64,000 nt of DNA from Larsenimonas rhizosphaerae. GTDB taxonomy: Bacteria; Pseudomonadota; Gammaproteobacteria; Pseudomonadales; Halomonadaceae. Made by a program: the position numbers and the translations under genes. Under the pieces are notes generated by a model. The model saw only the letters and a list, made by a program, of their open reading frames with translations, made no database searches and was not told where the DNA came from. Location of the stretch: contig NZ_JAMLJK010000001.1 in assembly GCF_023700005.1 (NCBI RefSeq), positions 1,657,096-1,721,095 of the forward strand. Reading direction: 5' to 3'. This document shows, one piece after another, positions 48,824-57,591 of this stretch. Position 1 is the first letter of the stretch. The number at the start of each line of letters is the position of its first letter.

Positions 48824-50024
48824 CCGCAATTTCAAAGGCGTCGAGGGCCATCGCGACATCATCGGCACGCACCGACTCATCCGGATGGTGGCTTACTCCT
48901 CCACCACAGCGAATGAACAGCATGCCAACATCGGTCAGTGACGCCATGGCCATGGCATCATGGCCAGCGCCACTGAACAGATGCAGGGCTTCATCACCCT
49001 GAACCTGCGTTACCGCCCTGCTGACACAATCCTGTAACCAGTCAGCGCAGGCAACCGCGCTGGCGCTGTGCGTATCCTCCCAGTGCATCGTCAGCTCACG
49101 AGCAGTACAGATGCGCTCAAGTGACTCCACGATAGCCGCTACGGTCCGGTCACGCACGGCATCTTCCTGCGCCCGCACATCCAGACTGAAACTCACGTCG
49201 CCCGGAATAACGTTCACGGCTCCGGGCGCCACATTCATCTCACCGACCGTAGCGACTGCCCCACTGGCGCGTGCAAGTGCCTCAATGGCCAGTACCGCTT
49301 CAGAGGCGCCACACAGCGCGTCCCGGCGCAGATCAAACGGCGTGGTGCCCGCATGACCAGCGCAACCGGTCAGCGTAATTCTGGCGCGCCGTGCGCCGGC
49401 AATCGCCGTAACGACCCCCAGGGCAAGATCACGATCTTCCAGTACCGGGCCCTGTTCAATATGGGCTTCAAGATACCCCACGATCTGCGATGACTCACGA
49501 CGAGCGGTATCAATTCGACCCGGAACAAGCCCGGCTGCTTCAAAGGCCTGCTCAAGACAGATCCCTGTCGGGTCGGTCAGCGCCCACCATTCAGGCTCCC
49601 AGGTACCGGCCACCGCACGGCTGCCCAGCAGGGTTGAGCCGAAGCGCGTACCTTCCTCATCCCCGAAGGCCACTACCTCGATGGCACAGGGCAGGCGCCG
49701 TCCACTGCGCTGAAGCCGCTGCACTACGCCAATGGCCAGCATGACTCCCAGGATGCCGTCATAACGGCCGGCATCAGGCACCGTATCAAGATGAGACCCG
49801 ATCACCAGCGCCGGCGCATCCGCCTCAAGCCCCTCGTAACGGCCCCACTGGTTGCCGGCTGCATCCTGATGAACTGCCATGCCCGCCTCATGCATCCACT
49901 GTGCCACCCTGGCATTGGCGTCAAGATGCACCGGAGTCAGATAACGGCGCATGATGCCGGTATCGGTTTCACTGAGCCGGGCCAGTTCATCACAGGCGGC
50001 CAGTATTTGATCGGCATCATGCAT
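48786..50024 (-). CDS. M20-family allantoate amidohydrolase
   Basis: Zn/Mn-dependent hydrolase of the peptidase M20 group that includes allantoate amidohydrolase (AllC, HpxK) and N-carbamoyl amino acid hydrolases. Metal ligands are seen in IGSHLDTVPDAGRYDG (about residue 80), GDEEGTRFG, EAHIEQGP and SGAGHDAMAMA. 412 aa. It overlaps the aminotransferase gene by 8 bases and uraD convergently by 38. In this context it probably converts allantoate to ureidoglycine with release of ammonia and CO2. Carbamoylase specificity cannot be excluded from sequence alone. Confidence 0.9.
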   Translation of the reverse strand: MHDADQILAACDELARLSETDTGIMRRYLTPVHLDANARVAQWMHEAGMAVHQDAAGNQWGRYEGLEADAPALVIGSHLDTVPDAGRYDGILGVMLAIGVVQRLQRSGRRLPCAIEVVAFGDEEGTRFGSTLLGSRAVAGTWEPEWWALTDPTGICLEQAFEAAGLVPGRIDTARRESSQIVGYLEAHIEQGPVLEDRDLALGVVTAIAGARRARITLTGCAGHAGTTPFDLRRDALCGASEAVLAIEALARASGAVATVGEMNVAPGAVNVIPGDVSFSLDVRAQEDAVRDRTVAAIVESLERICTARELTMHWEDTHSASAVACADWLQDCVSRAVTQVQGDEALHLFSGAGHDAMAMASLTDVGMLFIRCGGGVSHHPDESVRADDVAMALDAFEIAVIRAARQAGLPA

Positions 50025-51261
50025 GGGGGGTGTCCTGTAATGTAGAGGTAGAGTAAATCCGGTGTGCTGCTCGCACCGCCTCGCCGGCGGGCACGGTTAT
50101 ATCAAACAGCCCAAGCACCTGCTCAAGCGCCGCCAGGGTTGTAAACACGCAGTCCCGGCGCGCGTTGTAGCCCATGGTCCCAATGCGCCATATCCGCCCG
50201 TGCAAAGGGCCGAAGGAAGTGCCAATCTCGATGGCGAAATCTTCCAGCAGGCAGCGTCGCACCGCTTCGCCATCCAGCCCCTCGGGGATATACACCCCGA
50301 CCACGTTATGCATACGATGCTGCTGATCACCGAACAGTTCAAGGCCCATGGCCGTCAGCCCAGCGGCCATGGCCTGCCCGTGCAATTGATGACGTGCGAT
50401 GGCCTGATCCATGCCCTCTTCCACCAGCAGCGCCGCACACATGCGTGCGCCATAGAGCATGGCCGTCGCCTCGGTATGGTGATTGAGCCGTTCCGGCCCC
50501 CAGTATTTGAGGATCTGGCTGAGGTCCAGGTAATTGGAGCGAATCGGCTGAGCATGACCCGCCTCATCCGAGGACTGGCGAAGTCCTGCTTCAATGTGAG
50601 CGCGCTGCATGATCTTGTCGACCGCCCGTGCTGACAGGGTTATCGGTGAGCTGCCGGAGGGCCCGGCCAGACACTTCTGAAGTCCGGCGGTTGCGGCATC
50701 AATCTGCCAGTCATCCACACGAAGCTCATTACCCGCCAGCGAGGCGGTCACATCGGTATAAAACAGTGCGCCGTGACGGCGACACAACGCCCCGATCCCC
50801 GCCAGTGGCTGACACATGGTGGTTGATGTATCGCCCTGTACCAGCGCCAGTACATGAGGTTTTACCCGTGCCAGTGCCTGTTCGATCTGTTCTGGTGTGA
50901 ACACCTCTCCCCAGGGAGCTTCGATGGTGTGCACTTCCGCGCCACAGCGTTCGGCAATTTCCTTGAGCAGCAACCCGAAACGACCAAACATCGGCACCAG
51001 CACTCGCTCGCCAGGTGCCACCAAAGATACCAGTGCCGCCTCGATGCCGGCTCGCGATGTTCCATCCACGAGAAGCGTTGCTTCGTTATGGGTACGAAAG
51101 ACCTGTCGATACAGTTGCTGGGTCTCATTCATGTAGCCCGTCATCGCCGGGTCATACTGACCAACGAGGGCGGCCGACATGGCTCGGGAAACGCGCGGGT
51201 CGGCATTGATGGGGCCTGGGCCCATCAGCAGGCGGCAAGGCGGCTGGAAGGTGGTGGTCAT
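50017..51261 (-). CDS. Ureidoglycine-glyoxylate aminotransferase, PucG/HpxJ-like
   Basis: Class V PLP aminotransferase. LLMGPGPINADPRV at the N-terminus, TDVTASLAGNELRVDDW and the PLP-lysine in TAGLQKCLAGPSGSSP (about residue 200) match the ureidoglycine-glyoxylate transaminases PucG (Bacillus) and HpxJ (Klebsiella) rather than ordinary serine-glyoxylate enzymes; the QKCLxGPSG pattern is the key point. 414 aa. It would transfer the amino group of ureidoglycine to glyoxylate to give oxalurate and glycine. The glycine could be cleaved by the gcv genes in the same window. It is the first gene of the minus-strand unit, with a GAAAC-GTTTC palindrome 40 bases upstream. Confidence 0.9.
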   Translation of the reverse strand: MTTTFQPPCRLLMGPGPINADPRVSRAMSAALVGQYDPAMTGYMNETQQLYRQVFRTHNEATLLVDGTSRAGIEAALVSLVAPGERVLVPMFGRFGLLLKEIAERCGAEVHTIEAPWGEVFTPEQIEQALARVKPHVLALVQGDTSTTMCQPLAGIGALCRRHGALFYTDVTASLAGNELRVDDWQIDAATAGLQKCLAGPSGSSPITLSARAVDKIMQRAHIEAGLRQSSDEAGHAQPIRSNYLDLSQILKYWGPERLNHHTEATAMLYGARMCAALLVEEGMDQAIARHQLHGQAMAAGLTAMGLELFGDQQHRMHNVVGVYIPEGLDGEAVRRCLLEDFAIEIGTSFGPLHGRIWRIGTMGYNARRDCVFTTLAALEQVLGLFDITVPAGEAVRAAHRIYSTSTLQDTPHA

Positions 51262-51300
51262 GGGAAGAAGGCCTTTATTATTGTTTCTTTGAACGTGTAT

Positions 51301-51318
51301 ATGAAACTAACGTTTCAT
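51301..51318. promoter_or_regulatory. Palindrome upstream of the PucG-like gene, candidate RpiR operator
   Basis: ATGAAAC, spacer TAAC, GTTTCAT: an 18-base inverted repeat 40 bases upstream of the aminotransferase start. TGAAA-N-TTTCA palindromes are typical of RpiR/HexR-type regulators, and one is encoded in the cluster. Assignment is by motif type only. Confidence 0.45.
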
Positions 51319-51342
51319 CCCTACGATAGCGCGCTCTACCGC

Positions 51343-51371
51343 AAAAAAAAAGCCGGCCATGAAGGCCGGCC
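51343..51371 (-). terminator. Terminator of the gabD-type gene
   Basis: On the minus strand: GCCGGCC, loop TTCAT, GGCCGGC followed by nine T. A textbook terminator directly after the dehydrogenase stop codon. Confidence 0.93.
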
Positions 51372-51388
51372 AGACATGAAATACAGGA

Positions 51389-52846
51389 TTATCCGATATT
51401 CATGCAGAGGTACTTGGTTTCCAGATATTCTTCCAGCCCATACTTTGACCCTTCACGCCCAAGGCCAGAGGCCTTGACGCCACCAAAGGGTGCGGCAGCA
51501 TTGGAAATCAGACCTTCATTGATACCAACCATGCCGTACTCGAGCCTTTCAGCCACACGCCATACCCGGCCAATATCCCGGCTGTAAAAATAGGCCGCCA
51601 GACCATATTCCGTGTCATTGGCCATGGTGAGCGCCTCATCCTCGGTATCAAAGGAAAAGACGGCGGCCAGCGGGCCGAAGGTTTCTTCACTGGCTACCTT
51701 CATCTCGGGCGTAGCGCCATTGATCAGGGTTGGCATATAAAAGCGCCCACCCTTTGAATGAGGCTGTCCGCCCAGCATCAGCTCACCGCCCTTGTCGATG
51801 GCATCCTGCACGTGCTCGGACATCTTCTCGACCGCATTTTCATCGATCATGGGCCCTACGGTCACGCCCTCCTTCATGCCATCGCCCACTACCAGCTCAC
51901 GGTTCATGGCCGCAGCAAGTTTTTCACAGAACGCATTGATGACACCCGACTGCACGAGGAACCGATTGGTGCAGACACAGGTCTGTCCGGCATTACGGAA
52001 CTTGGAAGCCAGTGCACCTTCCACGGCTGCATCAAGGTCTGCGTCCTCGAACACGATAAAGGGCGCATTACCTCCAAGCTCCAGTGAAATCTTCTGGATA
52101 TTCTCGGCGGCATTGGCCATCAGGGTGCTGCCTACGCCGGTAGAACCGGTAAAGGTAATCTTCCTGACCATCGGCGAGGACGTCATGGCACCCGCAATCT
52201 CCCCGGCACTGCCCGGCAGTACGTTAAAGACGCCGCGCGGTACACCGGCACGCTCGGCCAGCACTGCCAGTGCCGTCGCCGACAGCGGCGTCTGGCTGGC
52301 CGGCTTGATGACGATCGGGCAACCGGCCGCCAGGGCAGCAGCGGCCTTGCGGGTAATCATTGATGACGGAAAGTTCCAGGGCGTAATGGCTCCTACCACG
52401 CCAACAGGCTGCTTCAGCACGACAATGCGCTGATTGCCCTTGGCCCCCGGAATGGTATCGCCATATACACGACGCGCCTCTTCGGCATACCAGCGCATGA
52501 AGCTTGCAGCGTAGGCAATTTCACCTTCTGCTTCCTTTTTGGGCTTGCCTTGCTCAAGGGTCATCAGACGGCCCAGATCTTCCTGATGCTCCATCATCAG
52601 CTCGTACCAGCGGTTGAGAATATCGGCCCGCTCAAGCGCGGTACGCGCCGACCATGCCGGAAACGCTGCGTGGGCTGCCTCGATGGCACGCAGGGTTTCC
52701 TTCTCCCCCATCCGCGGCACGCGGGCGATGGTTTCGCCGGTGGCCGGGTTATCCACCTCGATCTGCTCACCGCTGTCGGCGGCTACCCAGTTGCCATCAA
52801 TAAAGGCAAAGGGCCGAAACAGGGCCTTGTCCTTGAGGTTATCCAT
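51389..52846 (-). CDS. gabD: NAD(P)-dependent succinate-semialdehyde dehydrogenase
   Basis: Aldehyde dehydrogenase of the GabD branch, converting succinate semialdehyde to succinate in GABA degradation. GAITPWNFPSSMITRK, FTGSTGVGSTLM, the catalytic glutamate in LELGGNAPFIVFEDAD and the catalytic cysteine in NAGQTCVCTNR are present; the last sequence is the form seen in GabD. 485 aa. The ATG at 52846 follows AAGGGAG; 37 codons of upstream frame (to 52957) lack family similarity and run towards folE. No GABA transaminase is adjacent, so the source of the aldehyde is unclear. Confidence 0.93.
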   Translation of the reverse strand: MDNLKDKALFRPFAFIDGNWVAADSGEQIEVDNPATGETIARVPRMGEKETLRAIEAAHAAFPAWSARTALERADILNRWYELMMEHQEDLGRLMTLEQGKPKKEAEGEIAYAASFMRWYAEEARRVYGDTIPGAKGNQRIVVLKQPVGVVGAITPWNFPSSMITRKAAAALAAGCPIVIKPASQTPLSATALAVLAERAGVPRGVFNVLPGSAGEIAGAMTSSPMVRKITFTGSTGVGSTLMANAAENIQKISLELGGNAPFIVFEDADLDAAVEGALASKFRNAGQTCVCTNRFLVQSGVINAFCEKLAAAMNRELVVGDGMKEGVTVGPMIDENAVEKMSEHVQDAIDKGGELMLGGQPHSKGGRFYMPTLINGATPEMKVASEETFGPLAAVFSFDTEDEALTMANDTEYGLAAYFYSRDIGRVWRVAERLEYGMVGINEGLISNAAAPFGGVKASGLGREGSKYGLEEYLETKYLCMNIG

Positions 52847-52916
52847 AACATGCTCCCTTCTGGTATCTTTTCCGACTTCGTTGCTCACTGAAGACCGGCA
52901 CCCTTCGAGTCTCGGA

Positions 52917-53471
52917 CTAACGACGAAGCAGCGCCAGAAATTCCTGCCGTGTTTCAACGTGACTGCGGAAATTACCCAGCATCACGGACGTTGTCATGCT
53001 GGAATTCTGTTTTTCCACGCCTCGCATCATCATGCACATGTGCTTGGCTTCAATAATCACTCCCACCCCACGTGCACCAGTGACATCACGTACCGCCTCG
53101 GCAATCTGGCGTGTCAGGTTTTCCTGAATCTGCAGACGTCGCGCGAACATGTCGACGATCCGTGCAAACTTGGACAACCCAAGCACCTTGCCATCCGGCA
53201 GATATCCGATGTGGCATTTGCCGATAAACGGTAGCATATGGTGCTCACACATCGAGTAAAGCTCGATGTCCTTGACCAGAACGATCTCATCGGTATCCGA
53301 GGAAAAGACAGCATTATTGACCAGCTCATCAAGTGACTTGCTGTAGCCATTGGTCAAGAACTGCATGGCCTTGGCTGCACGAACCGGTGTATCGCGCAGC
53401 CCTTCCCGCTCAGGATCCTCCCCCAGACCCTTGATGATTTCGTGATAATGGTGGGAAAGCTCGTCGCACAT
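52917..53471 (-). CDS. folE: GTP cyclohydrolase I
   Basis: First enzyme of tetrahydrofolate synthesis: converts GTP to 7,8-dihydroneopterin triphosphate. Zinc and catalytic motifs [40 protein letters not shown] and [12 protein letters not shown] are intact, and Cys-His ligands are conserved. 184 aa belongs to the shorter bacterial form (E. coli 222). It stands as a single gene between gabD (70 bases downstream) and the transglycosylase. Confidence 0.96.
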   Translation of the reverse strand: MCDELSHHYHEIIKGLGEDPEREGLRDTPVRAAKAMQFLTNGYSKSLDELVNNAVFSSDTDEIVLVKDIELYSMCEHHMLPFIGKCHIGYLPDGKVLGLSKFARIVDMFARRLQIQENLTRQIAEAVRDVTGARGVGVIIEAKHMCMMMRGVEKQNSSMTTSVMLGNFRSHVETRQEFLALLRR

Positions 53472-53564
53472 GGGCTTTATTCATCTCTGACAGGTAAGGG
53501 ACGGGCAGCCCGCATGGCTGCCCGATTCAGCCCTATCTTATCGCAAGCGCAGGAAATACGCAGT

Positions 53565-54770
53565 TCAGGTTGTCCCTGCAACAATCAGTGGCCTGAAACG
53601 CGTACGAGCCTCCTTGACCTTTTTGACGTAACGGCGCGTTTCATCGGCGGGATGGTGGGTACGCAGCCGGTTATAGACCTGCTGTGAACTGAGTGAATTG
53701 ATTCTGGCCAGCGCCTTTTTCTTTCCGCCCCCGAAGGTCTTGTACACATTGCCGGCTCCGCCGTTATAGGCAGCAATAACACACAAGCGGCGACTTACTG
53801 GATCGTTGATGCCCTTGAGATAAACATGATTGAGCAGCCCGAGATACGCCGTGCCCACATCAATGTTGCGCCCGGCATTGAATAAATAGTCCCTGTCGGG
53901 CTTTCCGGCCTTCCGGTAGACCCGATTGAAGACATCATGGCCGGCAGTACGCGGAACAATCTGCATCAGCCCGAAAGCCGGGATATGACTGACGGCGTAG
54001 GGGTTGAAGCTCGATTCTGTCGCGATGATGGCCATGACCAGTGCCGGGTCTACCTTATGGCGGTGACTCGCCTTCTCGATGGCCGGTACAAACTGTTGAG
54101 CTCTTACTCTGAGGTGATTGGAAGATAACGGTATATTTATTCGTAATATATCACTTCCATCTGCCTGCTGGCTGCGCTCTACACGGTGGGTGGCCAACCA
54201 GCGCGCATAGCGTTTGGCCCGCCATGCGTATTCAACCGATTTACCTTCCTGGTCTCTGACCTGGCCCGCCAGCACCCCCTGTATGCCATCCGTCGGTGTA
54301 TCACTCAGCCGCCCGCTATCCAGCGCACTGTCATCGACAGGCGATGCCAGCGTCTTTTCGATCAGGCGGGTCAGCTCTTCCGTGGTAGCCCCGCTCCTGA
54401 GCGTTTCAATAGTGACTCGGCCATGCTCGAAATCGATCTCGGAGCGGCTTTGCCAGTTATCATCGTAGGCCACCAGGGTCCTGGTCTGAGAAAGTCTGAC
54501 ATCCTGCCAGTAGGCACTGGCATGTCGTTGCACGGCTTCAAACAGGGGATCGTAATCAGCCAGTGTCTCACTGGCACTGCCCGTCCATGCGTTGACAACG
54601 CTCATCACACTATCAACACGGGCTTCCAGAGCCGGAAATTTCGAAATCCAGGGAGGGTCCTGGTCGGCACCGGCGAGCGTTACGGCCGGCAGCAGCAACC
54701 CGACCGCGAGCAGCACAGCCCGCGATCGATAAGCCGCATTACGCCAGCCAGTGAGGGGAAGATAGCGCAT
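53565..54770 (-). CDS. MltC-like membrane-bound lytic transglycosylase
   Basis: Lytic transglycosylase that cleaves peptidoglycan between MurNAc and GlcNAc. A cleavable signal (residues about 13-35, ending AVTLAGA) leads a DUF3393-like N-terminal domain. The SLT catalytic domain has the Glu in AIIATESSFNPYAVS (about residue 240), GLMQIVP and AAYNGGAGNVYK, as in MltC. About 401 aa. The signal ends without an evident lipobox Cys, unlike E. coli MltC, so it may be periplasmic. The ATG at 54770 lies 32 bases inside the upstream kinase gene; a longer frame reaching 55004 lies within that gene and gives no family match. Confidence 0.88.
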   Translation of the reverse strand: MRYLPLTGWRNAAYRSRAVLLAVGLLLPAVTLAGADQDPPWISKFPALEARVDSVMSVVNAWTGSASETLADYDPLFEAVQRHASAYWQDVRLSQTRTLVAYDDNWQSRSEIDFEHGRVTIETLRSGATTEELTRLIEKTLASPVDDSALDSGRLSDTPTDGIQGVLAGQVRDQEGKSVEYAWRAKRYARWLATHRVERSQQADGSDILRINIPLSSNHLRVRAQQFVPAIEKASHRHKVDPALVMAIIATESSFNPYAVSHIPAFGLMQIVPRTAGHDVFNRVYRKAGKPDRDYLFNAGRNIDVGTAYLGLLNHVYLKGINDPVSRRLCVIAAYNGGAGNVYKTFGGGKKKALARINSLSSQQVYNRLRTHHPADETRRYVKKVKEARTRFRPLIVAGTT

Positions 54771-55713
54771 GGCGTTGCTGCTCCAGCGTGCGCAGGTGGG
54801 TTTCCCAGTAACCGGGGCGTTCAAGCCAGCTGAAGGCTGAGGGAAAGGCAGGGTCGTTCCAGCGCTCGATAATCCAGGCCGTATGGCGCACCAGACGCAA
54901 GGTACGCAACCGCTCGATCCATTCCAGTTCACGGCTGTCGAAGGCACGATACTGCTCGTACCCTTCGATGATTTCAGACCACTGTCGCTGCCACTGCTGG
55001 GCATCTTCTCCGCTCAACCACATCCAGAGATCGTTGATGGCGGGAGCAGTAATGGCATCATCAAAGTCCACCAGTGAAAACTCGTCATCCCGGCCCAACA
55101 GATTTCCGATATGACAATCACCATGAGTGGGCAGAAGGCGCAGCCCTGATAATGACCACTGTTCTGCCTGGGTAAGCAGTTCACTTGTCAGACGCTCATA
55201 GGTACGGCGCTGCCCCTTGTCGAGACGGCCGCACAAAAGTACCTGCTCACGACTTCGCTCCAGAAGGGGCATCGGTTCAAGTGTCGGTCGATGAACAAAC
55301 GAAAAATCGGCTGCTGCCGCGTGCATCCTGCCCATCAGCTCGCCCAGTGCAAACAGGTGTGCCGGATTATCAAGCTCGGGCGCCTGCCCGGGAACGGCAT
55401 GAAACAGGGCGTAATGAAACCCCTTGAACTCATGGCGACGGACACCCTCCGGCGATGTCCACACTCGCCCTGCGGGCACCTGGTGTTGTTCCAGCCAGTC
55501 AAGAAATGAAAGCTCTTCATCAATCTGCTGGGCTGTCCAGCGCCCCGGCCGGTACACCTTCAATACAAACCGCGACCCACTTTCCGCACGCCAGGCATAG
55601 ACCCGGTTCTCATAACTGTTAAGTGCAAAGGGCTCGCCCTGAAGCTCAAAGCCCAGAGCTTCAATCATATCCAGCACGGTTACAGGCGTCAGGGTGTCAT
55701 AGGGGTGAGTCAT
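54739..55713 (-). CDS. srkA: Stress response kinase A
   Basis: Serine/threonine kinase SrkA (YihE/RdoA), of the aminoglycoside-phosphotransferase fold, which protects E. coli from envelope stress and programmed death. PYDTLTPVTVLDMIEALG at the N-terminus, SYENRVYAW and KVYRPGRWT, the catalytic loop LLPTHGDCHIGNLL and the metal-binding LVDFDDAITAPAINDLW are typical. 324 aa (E. coli 328). It overlaps the ComF start by 4 bases and the transglycosylase by 32. Confidence 0.94.
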   Translation of the reverse strand: MTHPYDTLTPVTVLDMIEALGFELQGEPFALNSYENRVYAWRAESGSRFVLKVYRPGRWTAQQIDEELSFLDWLEQHQVPAGRVWTSPEGVRRHEFKGFHYALFHAVPGQAPELDNPAHLFALGELMGRMHAAAADFSFVHRPTLEPMPLLERSREQVLLCGRLDKGQRRTYERLTSELLTQAEQWSLSGLRLLPTHGDCHIGNLLGRDDEFSLVDFDDAITAPAINDLWMWLSGEDAQQWQRQWSEIIEGYEQYRAFDSRELEWIERLRTLRLVRHTAWIIERWNDPAFPSAFSWLERPGYWETHLRTLEQQRHALSSPHWLA

Positions 55714-56441
55714 GGCGTTCTCCTTGGCGAGGCGGCCATGCTAGCAGATTCATGGGAGGCCGGTGTGCGTGCCAGCGTCAGCGCATTGACACGACAGGCC
55801 CCCCTCGCTCGGCAGGCTTGAGCAAGAGAGCCAAGCGTAGTCCCCGTGGTCATCACATCATCAAATAACCAGACGGTCTTTCCTGTCATGTCAGGCACTT
55901 CAAATACCTGTCGCTGGTTCTTCACCCTGCCCGCCCGAGTCAGCTGCTGCTGACGGGGTGTTGCTCGGCGCTTGTGCGCTTCAAGAAGTGGCCACGCCAA
56001 CCGTCTCGCTACCCGCTGCGCCAACCACCACACCGGATCGAACCCGCGCTCCCTGCAGCGGGATACATGAGACGGAACGGGCAACAGCGCGGGTGAGTCG
56101 GCATCAGAAACCTTATAAAGATGACCTTCCAGTAAACGAAAAAGATTGTGGCCGGCACGAAAATCAGCGTGGTGTTTGAATCGAACTATCAACCAGGCAA
56201 TATCTTCGTCATAAAGAAAGGGAGAAAATACATGATCCATGGGAAGCGGCTGCTTCATACAGCCACCACAGCTGCTCGAGGTGGCCGGCAGAGGATGAGC
56301 GCATCTCGGACAGGCTGAGTGATTGACGGGCAAATGTTCGAAACATCGCCGACACCATTCCTTGCCCGGCATTGCCAGAGCAAGGCACCCCTGGCAACGA
56401 AGTGCCCACAATGATGTTATATCAACCCGCCCCCACACCAC
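55710..56441 (-). CDS. ComF-family phosphoribosyltransferase-like protein
   Basis: ComF/GntX family protein, used in DNA uptake and nutrient acquisition. An N-terminal Cys-rich zinc ribbon (CQGCL...CRRC, and CPRC...CGGC) is followed by a PRTase-like domain with the PRPP loop LFDDVMTTGTTLGSLAQACR near residue 200. 243 aa. The start is GTG at 56441, with no good ribosome site. It is the first gene of the comF-srkA-mltC unit, with 4-base overlap to srkA. In competent species ComF supports transformation; whether this organism is competent cannot be told here. Confidence 0.88.
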   Translation of the reverse strand: MVWGRVDITSLWALRCQGCLALAMPGKEWCRRCFEHLPVNHSACPRCAHPLPATSSSCGGCMKQPLPMDHVFSPFLYDEDIAWLIVRFKHHADFRAGHNLFRLLEGHLYKVSDADSPALLPVPSHVSRCRERGFDPVWWLAQRVARRLAWPLLEAHKRRATPRQQQLTRAGRVKNQRQVFEVPDMTGKTVWLFDDVMTTGTTLGSLAQACRARGACRVNALTLARTPASHESASMAASPRRTP

Positions 56442-56523
56442 GGCAAGCTCCTGAACAATGGCTTTTGCCTGATAACGGCAAACAGGCCAAGCGCTTGAAC
56501 TTCAAGGATAAAACCATCAGGAC

Positions 56524-56551
56524 TTGCGCCAGACCAGACATCATGTATAAT
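56524..56551 (+). promoter_or_regulatory. Promoter of the tRNA-Leu gene
   Basis: A consensus -10 TATAAT at 56546-56551 with a weak -35 TTGCGC at 56524-56529 and 16 bases between them. The tRNA starts 13 bases after the -10 box, with a GC-rich discriminator. Confidence 0.65.
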
Positions 56552-56564
56552 GCGTTTCGCTGTC

Positions 56565-56649
56565 GCGGGAGTGGTGGAATTGGTAGACACGCTGGATTTA
56601 GGTTCCAGTGCCGAAAGGTGTGAGAGTTCGAGTCTCTCCTTCCGCACCA
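56565..56649 (+). tRNA. tRNA-Leu (anticodon UAG)
   Basis: A complete 85-nt class II tRNA. The acceptor stem GCGGGAG pairs with CTTCCGC. D-arm TGGTGGAATTGGTAGACACG and anticodon stem CTGGA/TCCAG with loop TTTAGGT give anticodon UAG, reading CUA (and CUG) leucine codons. A long variable arm (TGCCGAAAGGTG), T-arm GAGAGTTCGAGTCTCTC and encoded CCA end follow. Accessory DNA and an integrase remnant lie directly downstream, so it is a likely integration target. Confidence 0.95.
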
Positions 56650-56831
56650 ACAGCTTTAATTACCTTCTCTGGATATTCCTTCAAGCCCGCCAGCGGCCTC
56701 CCTCAGAAAGAATACTGCATACCCATACATGATGGCTTAACCCCTCTTTCTTGCATTGTCTGTGCTGTATGCCCAGTTGTATGCTCGCCTATAAATGGCA
56801 TACATGAAGTGGCCGCAGATCAAACGAAGGT

Positions 56832-57505
56832 CTCTCAGATACAACATTGGCTAACCCTGAACCTGAACGCGCATCTATCATAAGCTCGACGGTAATGGCC
56901 TCTACATTCGAGTGAAGCCCAGCGACACCAAATCCTGTAGTCAGGATATAACAAGCCCCATGACACGTAGCTCCGAATGGGACCAGATGGTTATCCAAAC
57001 GTGTCTACGACATCTGCGCGAGCAAGAGCCGAACGCCCTCGTAGAATGACTGCAGATGGTAGATATATCGGCAAGTGATCAGAAACAGGCGAAGCAACGC
57101 TAAAGGAAGCTGGAGAAAAGTAATATCAGTGCAGCATCGATACTGGTTGAGCACATGGAGTCATCCCATAAACGCGCATGCAGCCTGGCCGAAACATTCT
57201 TCCCACCATTTGCGACAAACCACTGGATGAAATAACCCGTAAAGACTGTGCAGGAATAGAGCAGACACTAGAGAGCAGAGGCGCTTTCAATATCGCCGGA
57301 AAAGTCTGCGACTGGATCAGCATTATCCTTTCGATGGCGACAGCACAAGGAAAATGCGAGCTCAATCCGGCATCCGAGCACAACGCCACGGGGAACAGCA
57401 CATCGCAATTACCCTCACCTTTCCGAAAGTGAACTACCGGATGCATTACGGGTTTTCAAGAGCATCGCCCACCAGTGTAATAAATGGCAGCCTTGACCTG
57501 AAGTA
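56832..57505 (+). pseudogene. Decayed tyrosine-recombinase integrase (DUF4102 type)
   Basis: Fragments of a P4-like integrase in several frames. LSDTTLA (56832) and KLDGNGLYIRVKPSDTKSC (56882) are the N-terminal DUF4102 arm-binding domain in different frames. SDQKQAKQR (near 57075) comes from the linker. LPTICDKPLDEITRKD to WISIILSMATAQGKCELNPAS (57205-57395) is the SAM-like core-binding domain. HLSESELPDALRVFKSIAHQ (57415-57475) is the start of the catalytic domain, which then ends. The R-H-R-Y catalytic residues are missing. Frame changes and stops show it is dead. It lies 180 bases from the tRNA-Leu 3' end, the usual position of such integrases, and marks a degraded island. Confidence 0.78.
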
Positions 57506-57591
57506 GTTATCGAATCTCGTTAGTACTTTTCATATTAATGAACATGGAAAACCACTCCACTTACATTCATCTTTTAACATAAAAAGATTAA

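Noticed and set aside
56766-56805. TGTATGCC...GGCATACA inverted repeat upstream of the integrase remnant
   Set aside because: An 8-bp repeat with a 24-base spacer could be an integrase arm or excisionase site, but it is too short to support on its own.
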